50,069 bases of DNA from Eubacterium sp. GTDB taxonomy: Bacteria; Bacillota; Clostridia; Lachnospirales; Lachnospiraceae. Below are positions 43,901-50,069 of this stretch, in pieces; the first letter of the stretch is position 1; every line of letters starts with the position of its first letter. Made by a program: the position numbers and the translations under genes. The DNA lies in contig JAFOIV010000124.1 in the NCBI GenBank assembly GCA_017420535.1, forward strand, positions 1-50,069. Reading direction: 5' to 3'. The notes under the pieces are model-generated. The model worked only from the letters and a program-made list of their open reading frames with translations, was not told the DNA's origin and ran no database searches.

Positions 43901-45958
43901 ATGAGGATAACGGATCTTCTCGATAAGAGAAGTATAGAGCTTAACGCATTTCCTAATTCAAAACAGGAAGCCCTTGATATGGCAGTTGAACTTATGGGAA
44001 AAGGCGGAAAGTTAAAAGACAAGGAGGCATATAGAAAACTTGTATATGCCAGAGAAGAAGAAAGCACAACAGGTGTTGGCGAGGGAATCGCAATTCCACA
44101 TGGTAAAGGAAATGCGGTTAAAGAGCCAGGACTTGCTGCAATGGTGATCAAAAATGGAGTAGATTTTGAGGCGTTAGATGATGAGCCGGTTGATCTTCTC
44201 TTCCTCATTGCTGCACCTGATACTAAAGACAATGTTCATCTTGATGTTCTTTCAAAACTGTCCATGATGCTTATGGATGAGGATTTCAGAAATAATCTTA
44301 AGAATGCATCAACAGTTGATGAATTCTTAAAGATAATCGATGAAGCAGATGAAGAAAGAAAGGATGTAGATGAAAAGCTTGCATCCACAAGTCACGGTGA
44401 TTCAGGAATAAAGGTTGTAGCAGTAACATCTTGTCCTACGGGAATCGCACACACTTATATGGCGGCTGAAGGCCTTGAAAAAGCCGCAAAGAAAGCCGGA
44501 GTTGCAATTAAAATTGAAACAAGAGGTTCATCAGGAGCTAAGAATGTACTTAGCGATGCTGATATCGAAGCCGCAGATTGCGTTATCGTTGCTGCTGATG
44601 CAAAAGTTCCTATGGGAAGATTTAAAGGAAAGAAACTTATTCAGAGAAAAGTAGCAGATGGAATCAATAAAGCAGATGAACTTATAGAGATCGCTGTTTC
44701 AGGAAAGGCACCTGTATATGAAGGCGGTGCAGAGAAGGAAAGCGATAATTCTAAAGAATCAAAGGGCGGAGCACATTCAATCTATACATGGCTTATGGCC
44801 GGTGTATCACATATGCTTCCACTGGTAGTTGGTGGTGGTATTCTTGTAGCTCTTGCATTCCTTGTAGATACTATCGCAGGTTATGGTGCTTCAGGAAGTG
44901 GTAACTTTGGTTCTATCACACCACTTGCTGCGTTACTTAAATACGTAGGCGGCCTTGCAATGGGACTTATGGTTCCAGTACTTGCAGGTTATATAGCATA
45001 TGCCATTGCAGACAGACCAGGTCTTGCAGTTGGTTTTGTAGGTGGTCTTCTTGCAGCAAACGGAAATGCAGCCCTTTCAGGTTTTGTATTTAGCGATGGA
45101 GCAACCATTTCACTTGATGGTAAGGCACTTGGATCATTTGGCAAGTTCCTTGCTCAGCTTGGTTTCCAGCAGGATGGCGGTGGAGCTACTGTTTCAGGAT
45201 TCCTTGGCGGTATCGTAGCAGGTTTCCTGGCAGGTTTCATAGTTCTTGGTTTACAGAAGCTCTGTGCAAAGATGCCAGCAGCTCTTGATGGTATCAAGCC
45301 AATGCTTATCTATCCACTTGTTGGTATGTTCTGCATTGCAGTACTTATGATCTTTATATTTAATCCTCTTATTGGATGGTTAAATACAGAACTTTCAGAA
45401 ATGCTTACACAGCTTGGAAAAGCCGATGCACTTTGGGCTTTAGGTCTTGTCCTTGGAGCTATGATGGCAATTGATATGGGTGGTCCTATCAATAAAGCGG
45501 CTTATGTATTTGGTACAGGTATGCTTACACAGGCAGCTGGATCTTCAGATCCAAACTTCCAGAAGATCGCATATATCTCAATGGCATCAGTAATGGTAGG
45601 TGGTATGTGCCCACCAGTTGGTATCGCTCTTGCTAACCTGTTATTCCCTAAGAAGTTTACAAAGGCCGAAAGAGGAACAACAATTACAAACTTTATCATG
45701 GGTGCATCATTTATTACAGAAGGTGCAATCCCATTTGCAGCTGCTGATCCAGGACGTGTAATTCCATGTACACTGGTTGGTTCAGGTGTTGCCGGATTAC
45801 TTGTTGCATTATTTGAATGTACACTTATGGCACCTCATGGTGGACTCTTCGTAGTTGCAACAATTGGAAATCCACTTCTTTATCTTGTAGCCTGGGCTGT
45901 TGGATCAGTTATTACAGCTATCATGCTTGGAATTTTAAAGAAGAATGTTGAAGAATAA
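43901..45958 (+). CDS. fruA: PTS fructose transporter subunit IIABC
   Basis: It imports fructose with phosphorylation to fructose-1-phosphate. The 685 residues contain three units: EIIA (about 1-150) with phospho-His67 in GIAIPHGKG, EIIB (about 168-265) with phospho-Cys178 in VTSCPTGIAHTYMAAEGL, and a membrane EIIC (about 290-685) with glycine-rich helices, including PLVVGGGILVALAFLVDTIAG and GGPINKAAYVFGT. The IIB is the fructose/mannitol type. A GGAGG site precedes the ATG. Confidence 0.95.
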   Translation: MRITDLLDKRSIELNAFPNSKQEALDMAVELMGKGGKLKDKEAYRKLVYAREEESTTGVGEGIAIPHGKGNAVKEPGLAAMVIKNGVDFEALDDEPVDLLFLIAAPDTKDNVHLDVLSKLSMMLMDEDFRNNLKNASTVDEFLKIIDEADEERKDVDEKLASTSHGDSGIKVVAVTSCPTGIAHTYMAAEGLEKAAKKAGVAIKIETRGSSGAKNVLSDADIEAADCVIVAADAKVPMGRFKGKKLIQRKVADGINKADELIEIAVSGKAPVYEGGAEKESDNSKESKGGAHSIYTWLMAGVSHMLPLVVGGGILVALAFLVDTIAGYGASGSGNFGSITPLAALLKYVGGLAMGLMVPVLAGYIAYAIADRPGLAVGFVGGLLAANGNAALSGFVFSDGATISLDGKALGSFGKFLAQLGFQQDGGGATVSGFLGGIVAGFLAGFIVLGLQKLCAKMPAALDGIKPMLIYPLVGMFCIAVLMIFIFNPLIGWLNTELSEMLTQLGKADALWALGLVLGAMMAIDMGGPINKAAYVFGTGMLTQAAGSSDPNFQKIAYISMASVMVGGMCPPVGIALANLLFPKKFTKAERGTTITNFIMGASFITEGAIPFAAADPGRVIPCTLVGSGVAGLLVALFECTLMAPHGGLFVVATIGNPLLYLVAWAVGSVITAIMLGILKKNVEE

Positions 45959-46005
45959 TGACGAGTTTTCTTTAATAAATTTAATATAAGAAAGGGATTG
46001 ATAAT

Positions 46006-46263
46006 ATGATTAGTTTTGAATATATTATTAAGGACGAGCATGGAATCCATGCAAGACCAGCTACAGATCTTTTTAAGATGACAAAGAATTATGACTGTAC
46101 ATTTACTGTTACAAAAGGCGAGAAGACTGTGCCTTTTAAGGGAGTAATGGGAGTTATGTCTCTTGGAGCAAAGCAGGGCGATGCGGTGACATTCTCTTTT
46201 GACGGTCCTGATGAGGCTGCTGCAAAGGAAGCCTTTGAAAAGTTCGTTTCAGAAAATTTATAA
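46006..46263 (+). CDS. ptsH: HPr phosphocarrier lacking the regulatory Ser46
   Basis: HPr relays phosphate from enzyme I to EIIA. The 85-residue protein keeps the active site HGIHARPAT with His15. At position 46, where Gram-positive HPr normally has Ser in KSIMGVMSLG, this protein has Gly (codon GGA, 46141-46143; sequence KGVMGVMSLG). HPr kinase/phosphorylase should therefore not be able to make HPr(Ser-P) from it, so it could not act as a CcpA co-repressor by that route. Whether another HPr with Ser46 exists elsewhere in the genome is unknown. It lies 47 bases after fruA and is followed by a strong hairpin. Confidence 0.93.
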   Translation: MISFEYIIKDEHGIHARPATDLFKMTKNYDCTFTVTKGEKTVPFKGVMGVMSLGAKQGDAVTFSFDGPDEAAAKEAFEKFVSENL

Positions 46264-46273
46264 GAATTATTTT

Positions 46274-46319
46274 AGGGCTGGGTACATATAATATATGTAC
46301 CTTCAGCCCTGTTTGTTTT
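46274..46319 (+). terminator. Strong hairpin between ptsH and ptsI (terminator or attenuator)
   Basis: AGGGCTG (46274-46280) pairs with CAGCCCT (46304-46310); inside, GGTACATAT (46281-46289) pairs with ATATGTACC (46293-46301). The tail GTTTGTTTT is U-rich but imperfect, so partial termination is likely, giving more HPr than enzyme I. A TATAAT follows at 46319-46324 but has no convincing -35. Confidence 0.75.
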
Positions 46320-46375
46320 ATAATGAAAAGGCAGGTTTTCATACACCTTTTCGTTATAAAGGGAAGGAGAATGAC

Positions 46376-48031
46376 ATGGAAATTTTTGCAGGAAAATCTG
46401 TCTTTGGAGGGATTGCCATAGGCAGAATTTCGATATATTCTAAAAATGAACAACAGGTAAAACGTATAAAGGTTACAGATGTTGAAGGAGAGATAAGCAG
46501 ATATCATAAGGCGAAAGATGTAGCTATAGAACAGCTTTCAAAACTTTATGATAAGGCAGTAAAAGAGGTAGGAGAAGCAAGTGCTGAGATCTTTGAAGCG
46601 CATCAGATGATGCTTGAAGATGGAGATTATATAGATTCAGTAGAGAATATAATCCGTACTCAGGAAGTAAATGCTGAATATGCCGTTGCAATGACTGGAG
46701 ATAATTTCTCTGAGATGTTTGCGAATATGGATGATGAATATTTCCGTGGCAGAGCTGCCGATGTAAAGGATATTTCAGAAAGAGTTGTAAAGATCCTTAT
46801 GGGAGCTGAAAGCGGAAAGATAGAATCTGATGAGCCGGTTATTATTGTTGCTGATGATCTTGCTCCTTCAGAAACAGTTCAGCTGGATAAAGATCTTATC
46901 TTATCTTTTGTAACAGTTCATGGATCAGCAAATTCTCATACAGCAATCCTGGCTAAGACCATGAGTATTCCAGCTGTAATTGGTGTTAATATTCCGCTGG
47001 ATATGTCCATGGATGGAAGAATGGCAATAGTTGATGGATTTGAAGGTAAGATATATGTTGATCCATCAGAAGAAGTGCTGGATGCTAAAAGAAAAATCCT
47101 TGCAGAAGAGCAGGATAAAAAGCAGTTATTAGAACAGCTTAGAGGAAAAGAAAATATTACTCTTGATGGTCAGCGAATAAACCTTTATGCTAACATAGGA
47201 AATTCAAAAGATTTAGCTCTTGTAATGAAAAATGATGCCAATGGTATAGGACTTTTCAGATCAGAGTTTATTTATCTGGGTTCCGATCACTATCCTACAG
47301 AGGCTGAGCAGTTTGCTATCTATAAGCATGTTGCAGAGACTATGGCGGGTAAGAAAGTTATAATCCGAACACTTGATATTGGTGCTGATAAACAGGCTGA
47401 TTATTTTGAATTACCTCATGAAGAGAATCCGGCATTAGGACTTAGAGCTATAAGAATATGTCTTACAAGACCGGAGATTTTTAAGACACAGCTTAGAGCA
47501 ATCCTTCGTGCCAGTGCTTTTGGTAAGATCTCTATTATGTATCCTATGATCATTTCTGTGGATGAAGTAAGAGAGATAAAGACAGTTATGGCAGAGGTTA
47601 AGGCAGAACTGGAGGCAGAAGGTGTTGCATACGATAAGAATATAGAAGAAGGAATAATGATAGAAACACCAGCGGCAGTTATGATGGCTGATGAACTGGC
47701 TAAGGAAGTTGATTTCTTTAGTATCGGTACTAACGACCTGACCCAGTATACTCTTGCCATAGACCGCCAGAATCAGAGCCTTGAAAGATTCTATGATCCT
47801 CATCACCCTGCAATACTTAAGATGCTTAAGATGGTAGTTGATAGTGCTCATAAGTATGGTAAATGGGCAGGTATATGTGGAGAACTTGGAGCAGATACAG
47901 AACTTACAAAAGAATTTCTTGCTATGGGATTTGATGAACTTTCAGTATCACCAGGCAGAGTCCTTCCAATCAGAAAGATTGTTCTTGAAACAAATGTAGC
48001 TGAATATAAAAAGGAGAAAGGGATGCAGTAA
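46376..48031 (+). CDS. ptsI: PTS enzyme I (phosphoenolpyruvate-protein phosphotransferase)
   Basis: Enzyme I takes phosphate from PEP and passes it to HPr. The 551-residue protein has the HPr-binding and phosphohistidine domain with His188 in GSANSHTAIL (184-192), and the PEP-binding barrel with GLFRSEF, LRAIRICLTRPEIF, FFSIGTNDLTQYTLA and GICGELGAD. The start at 46376 follows AAGGAGA; an in-frame ATG at 46295 overlaps the upstream hairpin. The location within the fructose operon rather than a separate ptsHI unit is notable. Confidence 0.95.
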   Translation: MEIFAGKSVFGGIAIGRISIYSKNEQQVKRIKVTDVEGEISRYHKAKDVAIEQLSKLYDKAVKEVGEASAEIFEAHQMMLEDGDYIDSVENIIRTQEVNAEYAVAMTGDNFSEMFANMDDEYFRGRAADVKDISERVVKILMGAESGKIESDEPVIIVADDLAPSETVQLDKDLILSFVTVHGSANSHTAILAKTMSIPAVIGVNIPLDMSMDGRMAIVDGFEGKIYVDPSEEVLDAKRKILAEEQDKKQLLEQLRGKENITLDGQRINLYANIGNSKDLALVMKNDANGIGLFRSEFIYLGSDHYPTEAEQFAIYKHVAETMAGKKVIIRTLDIGADKQADYFELPHEENPALGLRAIRICLTRPEIFKTQLRAILRASAFGKISIMYPMIISVDEVREIKTVMAEVKAELEAEGVAYDKNIEEGIMIETPAAVMMADELAKEVDFFSIGTNDLTQYTLAIDRQNQSLERFYDPHHPAILKMLKMVVDSAHKYGKWAGICGELGADTELTKEFLAMGFDELSVSPGRVLPIRKIVLETNVAEYKKEKGMQ

Positions 48032-48033
48032 AT

Positions 48034-48783
48034 ATGCTATCTGAAAAACGCAGAGGAGATATACTTAAATTAGTAGGACAGAAGAAAAGCGTTACAGTAC
48101 AGGAGCTGAAAAATGCTCTTGATGCTTCTGAATCGACCATAAGAAGAGATATTACGTCCCTCAGCAAAGAAGGAAAACTTATAAAGGTATTTGGCGGAGC
48201 TATAGCTGTTGAAGGCGCACCGTCTTCAAAAGAATTAACTGTAGGTCAGAAGGAAGCTATAAATAAAGAGGAAAAGCTTAGAATAGCCAGATATGCCGCT
48301 TCACTTATCAGACCTGGAGATTATGTATATATTGATTCGGGAACCACAACAGGATATATGCTGGAATTCATTAAAGAGAAGGATGCTACATATGTCACAA
48401 ATGCGGTAGCCCATGCCAAGACTCTTGCGTTAAAGGGGCTTAAGGTCCTTTTGATCGGAGGAGAATTAAAAGAAACCACAGAAGCTGTTGTTGGCGCAGA
48501 TGCAATACTTCATATTCAAAAATATCATTTTTCAAAAGGCTTTTTTGGAACAAATGGGATCAGTATCAAATTGGGATTTACAACACCGGATGTAAGAGAG
48601 GCCCTTATAAAGAGAGTCGCAATACAGAACACACAGCTGGGTCAGAGATATATTATGGCTGATGCAGAAAAGTTCGGGCAGGTAAGCTCAGTTACATTTG
48701 CGGATCTTGACGGAACAGTTACACTTACCGATAGACAGCCTGATGATGTATTTCTTAAAAAAATGGAAATACGTGTTGTTTAA
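48034..48783 (+). CDS. DeoR/GlpR-family transcriptional regulator
   Basis: The 249-residue regulator has the N-terminal DeoR helix-turn-helix (MLSEKRRGDILKLVGQKKSVTVQELKN, SESTIRRDITSLSKEGKLIKVFGGA) and the sugar-phosphate-sensing DeoRC domain with YIDSGTTTGYML, TNAVAHA, LIGGELK and GTNGIS. It is probably FruR, sensing fructose-1-phosphate (or fructose-1,6-bisphosphate), because it lies in the fructose operon, with its start two bases after ptsI. Its usual place in Firmicutes is in front of fruK; here it is the last gene. Confidence 0.9.
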   Translation: MLSEKRRGDILKLVGQKKSVTVQELKNALDASESTIRRDITSLSKEGKLIKVFGGAIAVEGAPSSKELTVGQKEAINKEEKLRIARYAASLIRPGDYVYIDSGTTTGYMLEFIKEKDATYVTNAVAHAKTLALKGLKVLLIGGELKETTEAVVGADAILHIQKYHFSKGFFGTNGISIKLGFTTPDVREALIKRVAIQNTQLGQRYIMADAEKFGQVSSVTFADLDGTVTLTDRQPDDVFLKKMEIRVV

Positions 48784-48887
48784 TCATAAGCCTTGTAATA
48801 TAATGGCTATGGTGTAATATGACTTTAGATGGTATTTCATTTATAGTTAATAAATAATACATATATATATTTACGGAGGTAAAATTA

Positions 48888-49754
48888 ATGTTAGTATCAG
48901 CAGAGAAGATGCTTAAGGATGCCGTTGCAGGACATTACGCAGTAGCTCAGTTCAACATCAACAACCTTGAGTGGACAAAGTCAATCTTACTTGAGTGCCA
49001 GGAGCTTCAGGCACCAGTTATCCTTGGTGTTTCAGAAGGTGCTGGAAAGTACATGACAGGTTATAAGACTGTTGCAGCTATGGTTAAGGCTATGGTTGAG
49101 TCTCTTGGAATCACAGTTCCAGTTGCTCTTCACCTTGATCACGGTTCATACGAAGGAGCTAAGGCTTGCATCGAAGCTGGCTTCTCATCAATCATGTTCG
49201 ATGGTTCATCACTTCCAATCGAAGAGAATATCGAAAAGACTAAAGAACTTATCGCTATCTGCAAGGAAAAGGGAATCTCTCTTGAAGCAGAAGTTGGTGG
49301 TATCGGCGGAGAAGAAGATGGCGTAGTTTCAACAGGTGAATGCGCTGATCCTCAGGAGTGTAAGGAAGTTAACGACCTTGGACCTACAATGCTTGCTTGT
49401 GGTATTGGTAACATCCATGGTAAGTATCCAGAGAACTGGGCTGGTCTTCAGTTCGACGTTCTTTCAAATATCAAGGCTGTTACAGGTGATACTCCACTCG
49501 TACTTCACGGTGGTTCAGGAATCCCTGATGAGCAGATCAAGAAAGCTATCGATATGGGTGTAGCTAAGGTTAACGTTAATACAGAGTGCCAGCTCGTATT
49601 CGCAGCAGCTACAAGAAAGTATATCGAAGAAGGCAAAGATCAGCAGGGTAAGGGTTACGATCCTCGTAAGCTTCTTGCACCTGGTGCTCAGGCTATCAGA
49701 GATGAAGTTAAGAACAGACTTGAAGTTTTCGGTTCAATCGGAAAAGCTAACTAG
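48888..49754 (+). CDS. fba: Class II fructose-1,6-bisphosphate aldolase
   Basis: It splits fructose-1,6-bisphosphate into DHAP and glyceraldehyde-3-phosphate. The 288-residue zinc enzyme has AVAQFNINNLEW at the substrate end, the zinc ligands in LHLDHGSYE (His84 region), GNIHGKYP and VLHGGSG, and VNVNTECQ for phosphate. Strong codon bias and a GGAGG site suggest high expression. Proximity to fruK and ptsI links PTS fructose import with lower glycolysis. Its own promoter is probable but was not clear; TTGTAA with TAATAT lies 16 bases apart near 48793-48820. Confidence 0.95.
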   Translation: MLVSAEKMLKDAVAGHYAVAQFNINNLEWTKSILLECQELQAPVILGVSEGAGKYMTGYKTVAAMVKAMVESLGITVPVALHLDHGSYEGAKACIEAGFSSIMFDGSSLPIEENIEKTKELIAICKEKGISLEAEVGGIGGEEDGVVSTGECADPQECKEVNDLGPTMLACGIGNIHGKYPENWAGLQFDVLSNIKAVTGDTPLVLHGGSGIPDEQIKKAIDMGVAKVNVNTECQLVFAAATRKYIEEGKDQQGKGYDPRKLLAPGAQAIRDEVKNRLEVFGSIGKAN

Positions 49755-49781
49755 TTTTTAATTTTTGAATATGTATTTATT

Positions 49782-49814
49782 GGAAGGCGTGTATGACACG
49801 CCTTCTTTTTTTTA
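49782..49814 (+). terminator. Terminator after fba
   Basis: GAAGGCGTGT pairs with ACACGCCTTC around a 3-base loop, followed by T8. Confidence 0.93.
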
Positions 49815-49855
49815 GGCATATTTACTGTAAAGCATGTGAAATAGCAAAATAATAC

Positions 49856-49884
49856 TTGTTTAGAGAATATAGGTGTGATACTAT
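49856..49884 (+). promoter_or_regulatory. Extended -10 promoter of the last gene
   Basis: TTGTTT (49856-49861), 17-base spacer ending in TGA, and TACTAT (49879-49884), giving an extended -10 (TGaTACTAT). Confidence 0.6.
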
Positions 49885-49900
49885 TCGGATGTATATATGA

Positions 49901-49916
49901 TTGGAAACGTTTTCAG
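49901..49916. promoter_or_regulatory. CcpA/LacI-type cre-like operator
   Basis: TTGGAAACGTTTTCAG matches the catabolite-responsive consensus WTGNNARCGNWWWCAW at 15 of 16 positions by eye. It sits about 17 bases downstream of the -10 box, the position for repression by road-block. Confidence 0.6.
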
Positions 49917-49964
49917 AAGACTTTCCATATATGCAATAATTTAATTATTTATGGGGAAAATAAA

Positions 49965-50069
49965 ATGAAAAAATGTAGGTTGGTTGCAGTCACTTTAGTA
50001 GTGGCATTATTTTTGGCGTGTTTTAATGTTTGGATAACTCCCAGGGAGGTAAGGGCATCCGAAGCGCTA
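49965..50069 (+). CDS. N-terminal fragment of an exported protein
   Basis: Only 35 codons are inside the window. They encode a signal peptide: basic MKKCR, a hydrophobic core VAVTLVVALFLACF, and an Ala-x-Ala-like cleavage region at VRASEA. GGGGAA gives the ribosome site. The mature part is not visible, so its function cannot be stated; a cre-like operator at 49901-49916 suggests carbohydrate-linked control. Confidence 0.75.
   Translation, partial: MKKCRLVAVTLVVALFLACFNVWITPREVRASEAL

Noticed and set aside
46319-46324. Independent promoter for ptsI
   Set aside because: TATAAT is present but the matching -35 position reads TGTACC, inside the hairpin arm, so evidence is too weak.

Overview
The window looks like chromosomal DNA of a low-GC Firmicute, most probably a Lachnospiraceae member of the Butyrivibrio/Pseudobutyrivibrio type. 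Evidence: A+T-rich intergenic DNA, strong AGGAGG-type ribosome sites, TTGACA/TATAAT promoters with 17-bp spacers, U-tailed hairpin terminators, Nfn-type ferredoxin/NAD(P)H enzymes, cytosolic glycoside hydrolases, an MBG-domain surface protein, and the gene order HU-rqcP-divIC-like-tilS-hpt-ftsH without the sporulation genes that sit inside it in Bacillus. The taxonomic call is inference from protein flavour and synteny. I see no phage, integrase, transposase, CRISPR array or defence island; this is mostly core chromosome.

Layout. 1-7000: the end of carB, then mostly minus-strand genes: a formate/nitrite-type channel, DAHP synthase, a cytosolic GH5 glucanase, and an ABC-F ATPase behind a CmpB-like membrane protein. 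A lone plus-strand gene here encodes a possible papain-fold protein. 7160-9640: a strong promoter runs through tRNA-Ser(CGA) directly into an NfnAB-like pair. 9724-16661: a plus-strand run with murJ, an AAA ATPase, nth, a 36-residue membrane protein, a VanW lipoprotein, an AIR-synthase-fold protein and trmL. It meets glmM and yhaM, on the opposite strand, at a long palindrome.

19531-39777: a large surface protein, mutS2, an OmpR-type two-component pair, then the HU/rqcP/divIC/tilS/hpt/ftsH block, a GH13 enzyme behind a palindromic operator candidate, a KtrAB-like potassium system, a GNAT-DUF4298 fusion, and uvrB followed by uvrA (to 42610).

42900-50069: a sugar-uptake block: fruK, fruA (EIIABC), ptsH, ptsI and a DeoR-type regulator, then class II aldolase fba. 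Fructose enters as fructose-1-phosphate, is phosphorylated to fructose-1,6-bisphosphate and is cleaved by Fba. The general PTS proteins are encoded inside the fructose operon. The HPr has Gly in place of the regulatory Ser46, and a strong hairpin separates ptsH from ptsI. The window ends in the signal peptide of an exported protein whose promoter carries a cre-like site.

The best second-look items are the Ser46-less HPr, the folded element at 360-436, the 113-bp palindrome at 16669-16781, the nested inverted repeats after ftsH, the 36-residue membrane protein, the GNAT-DUF4298 fusion and the tRNA-nfn transcript. All structural and promoter calls were made by eye; nothing was computed or searched.
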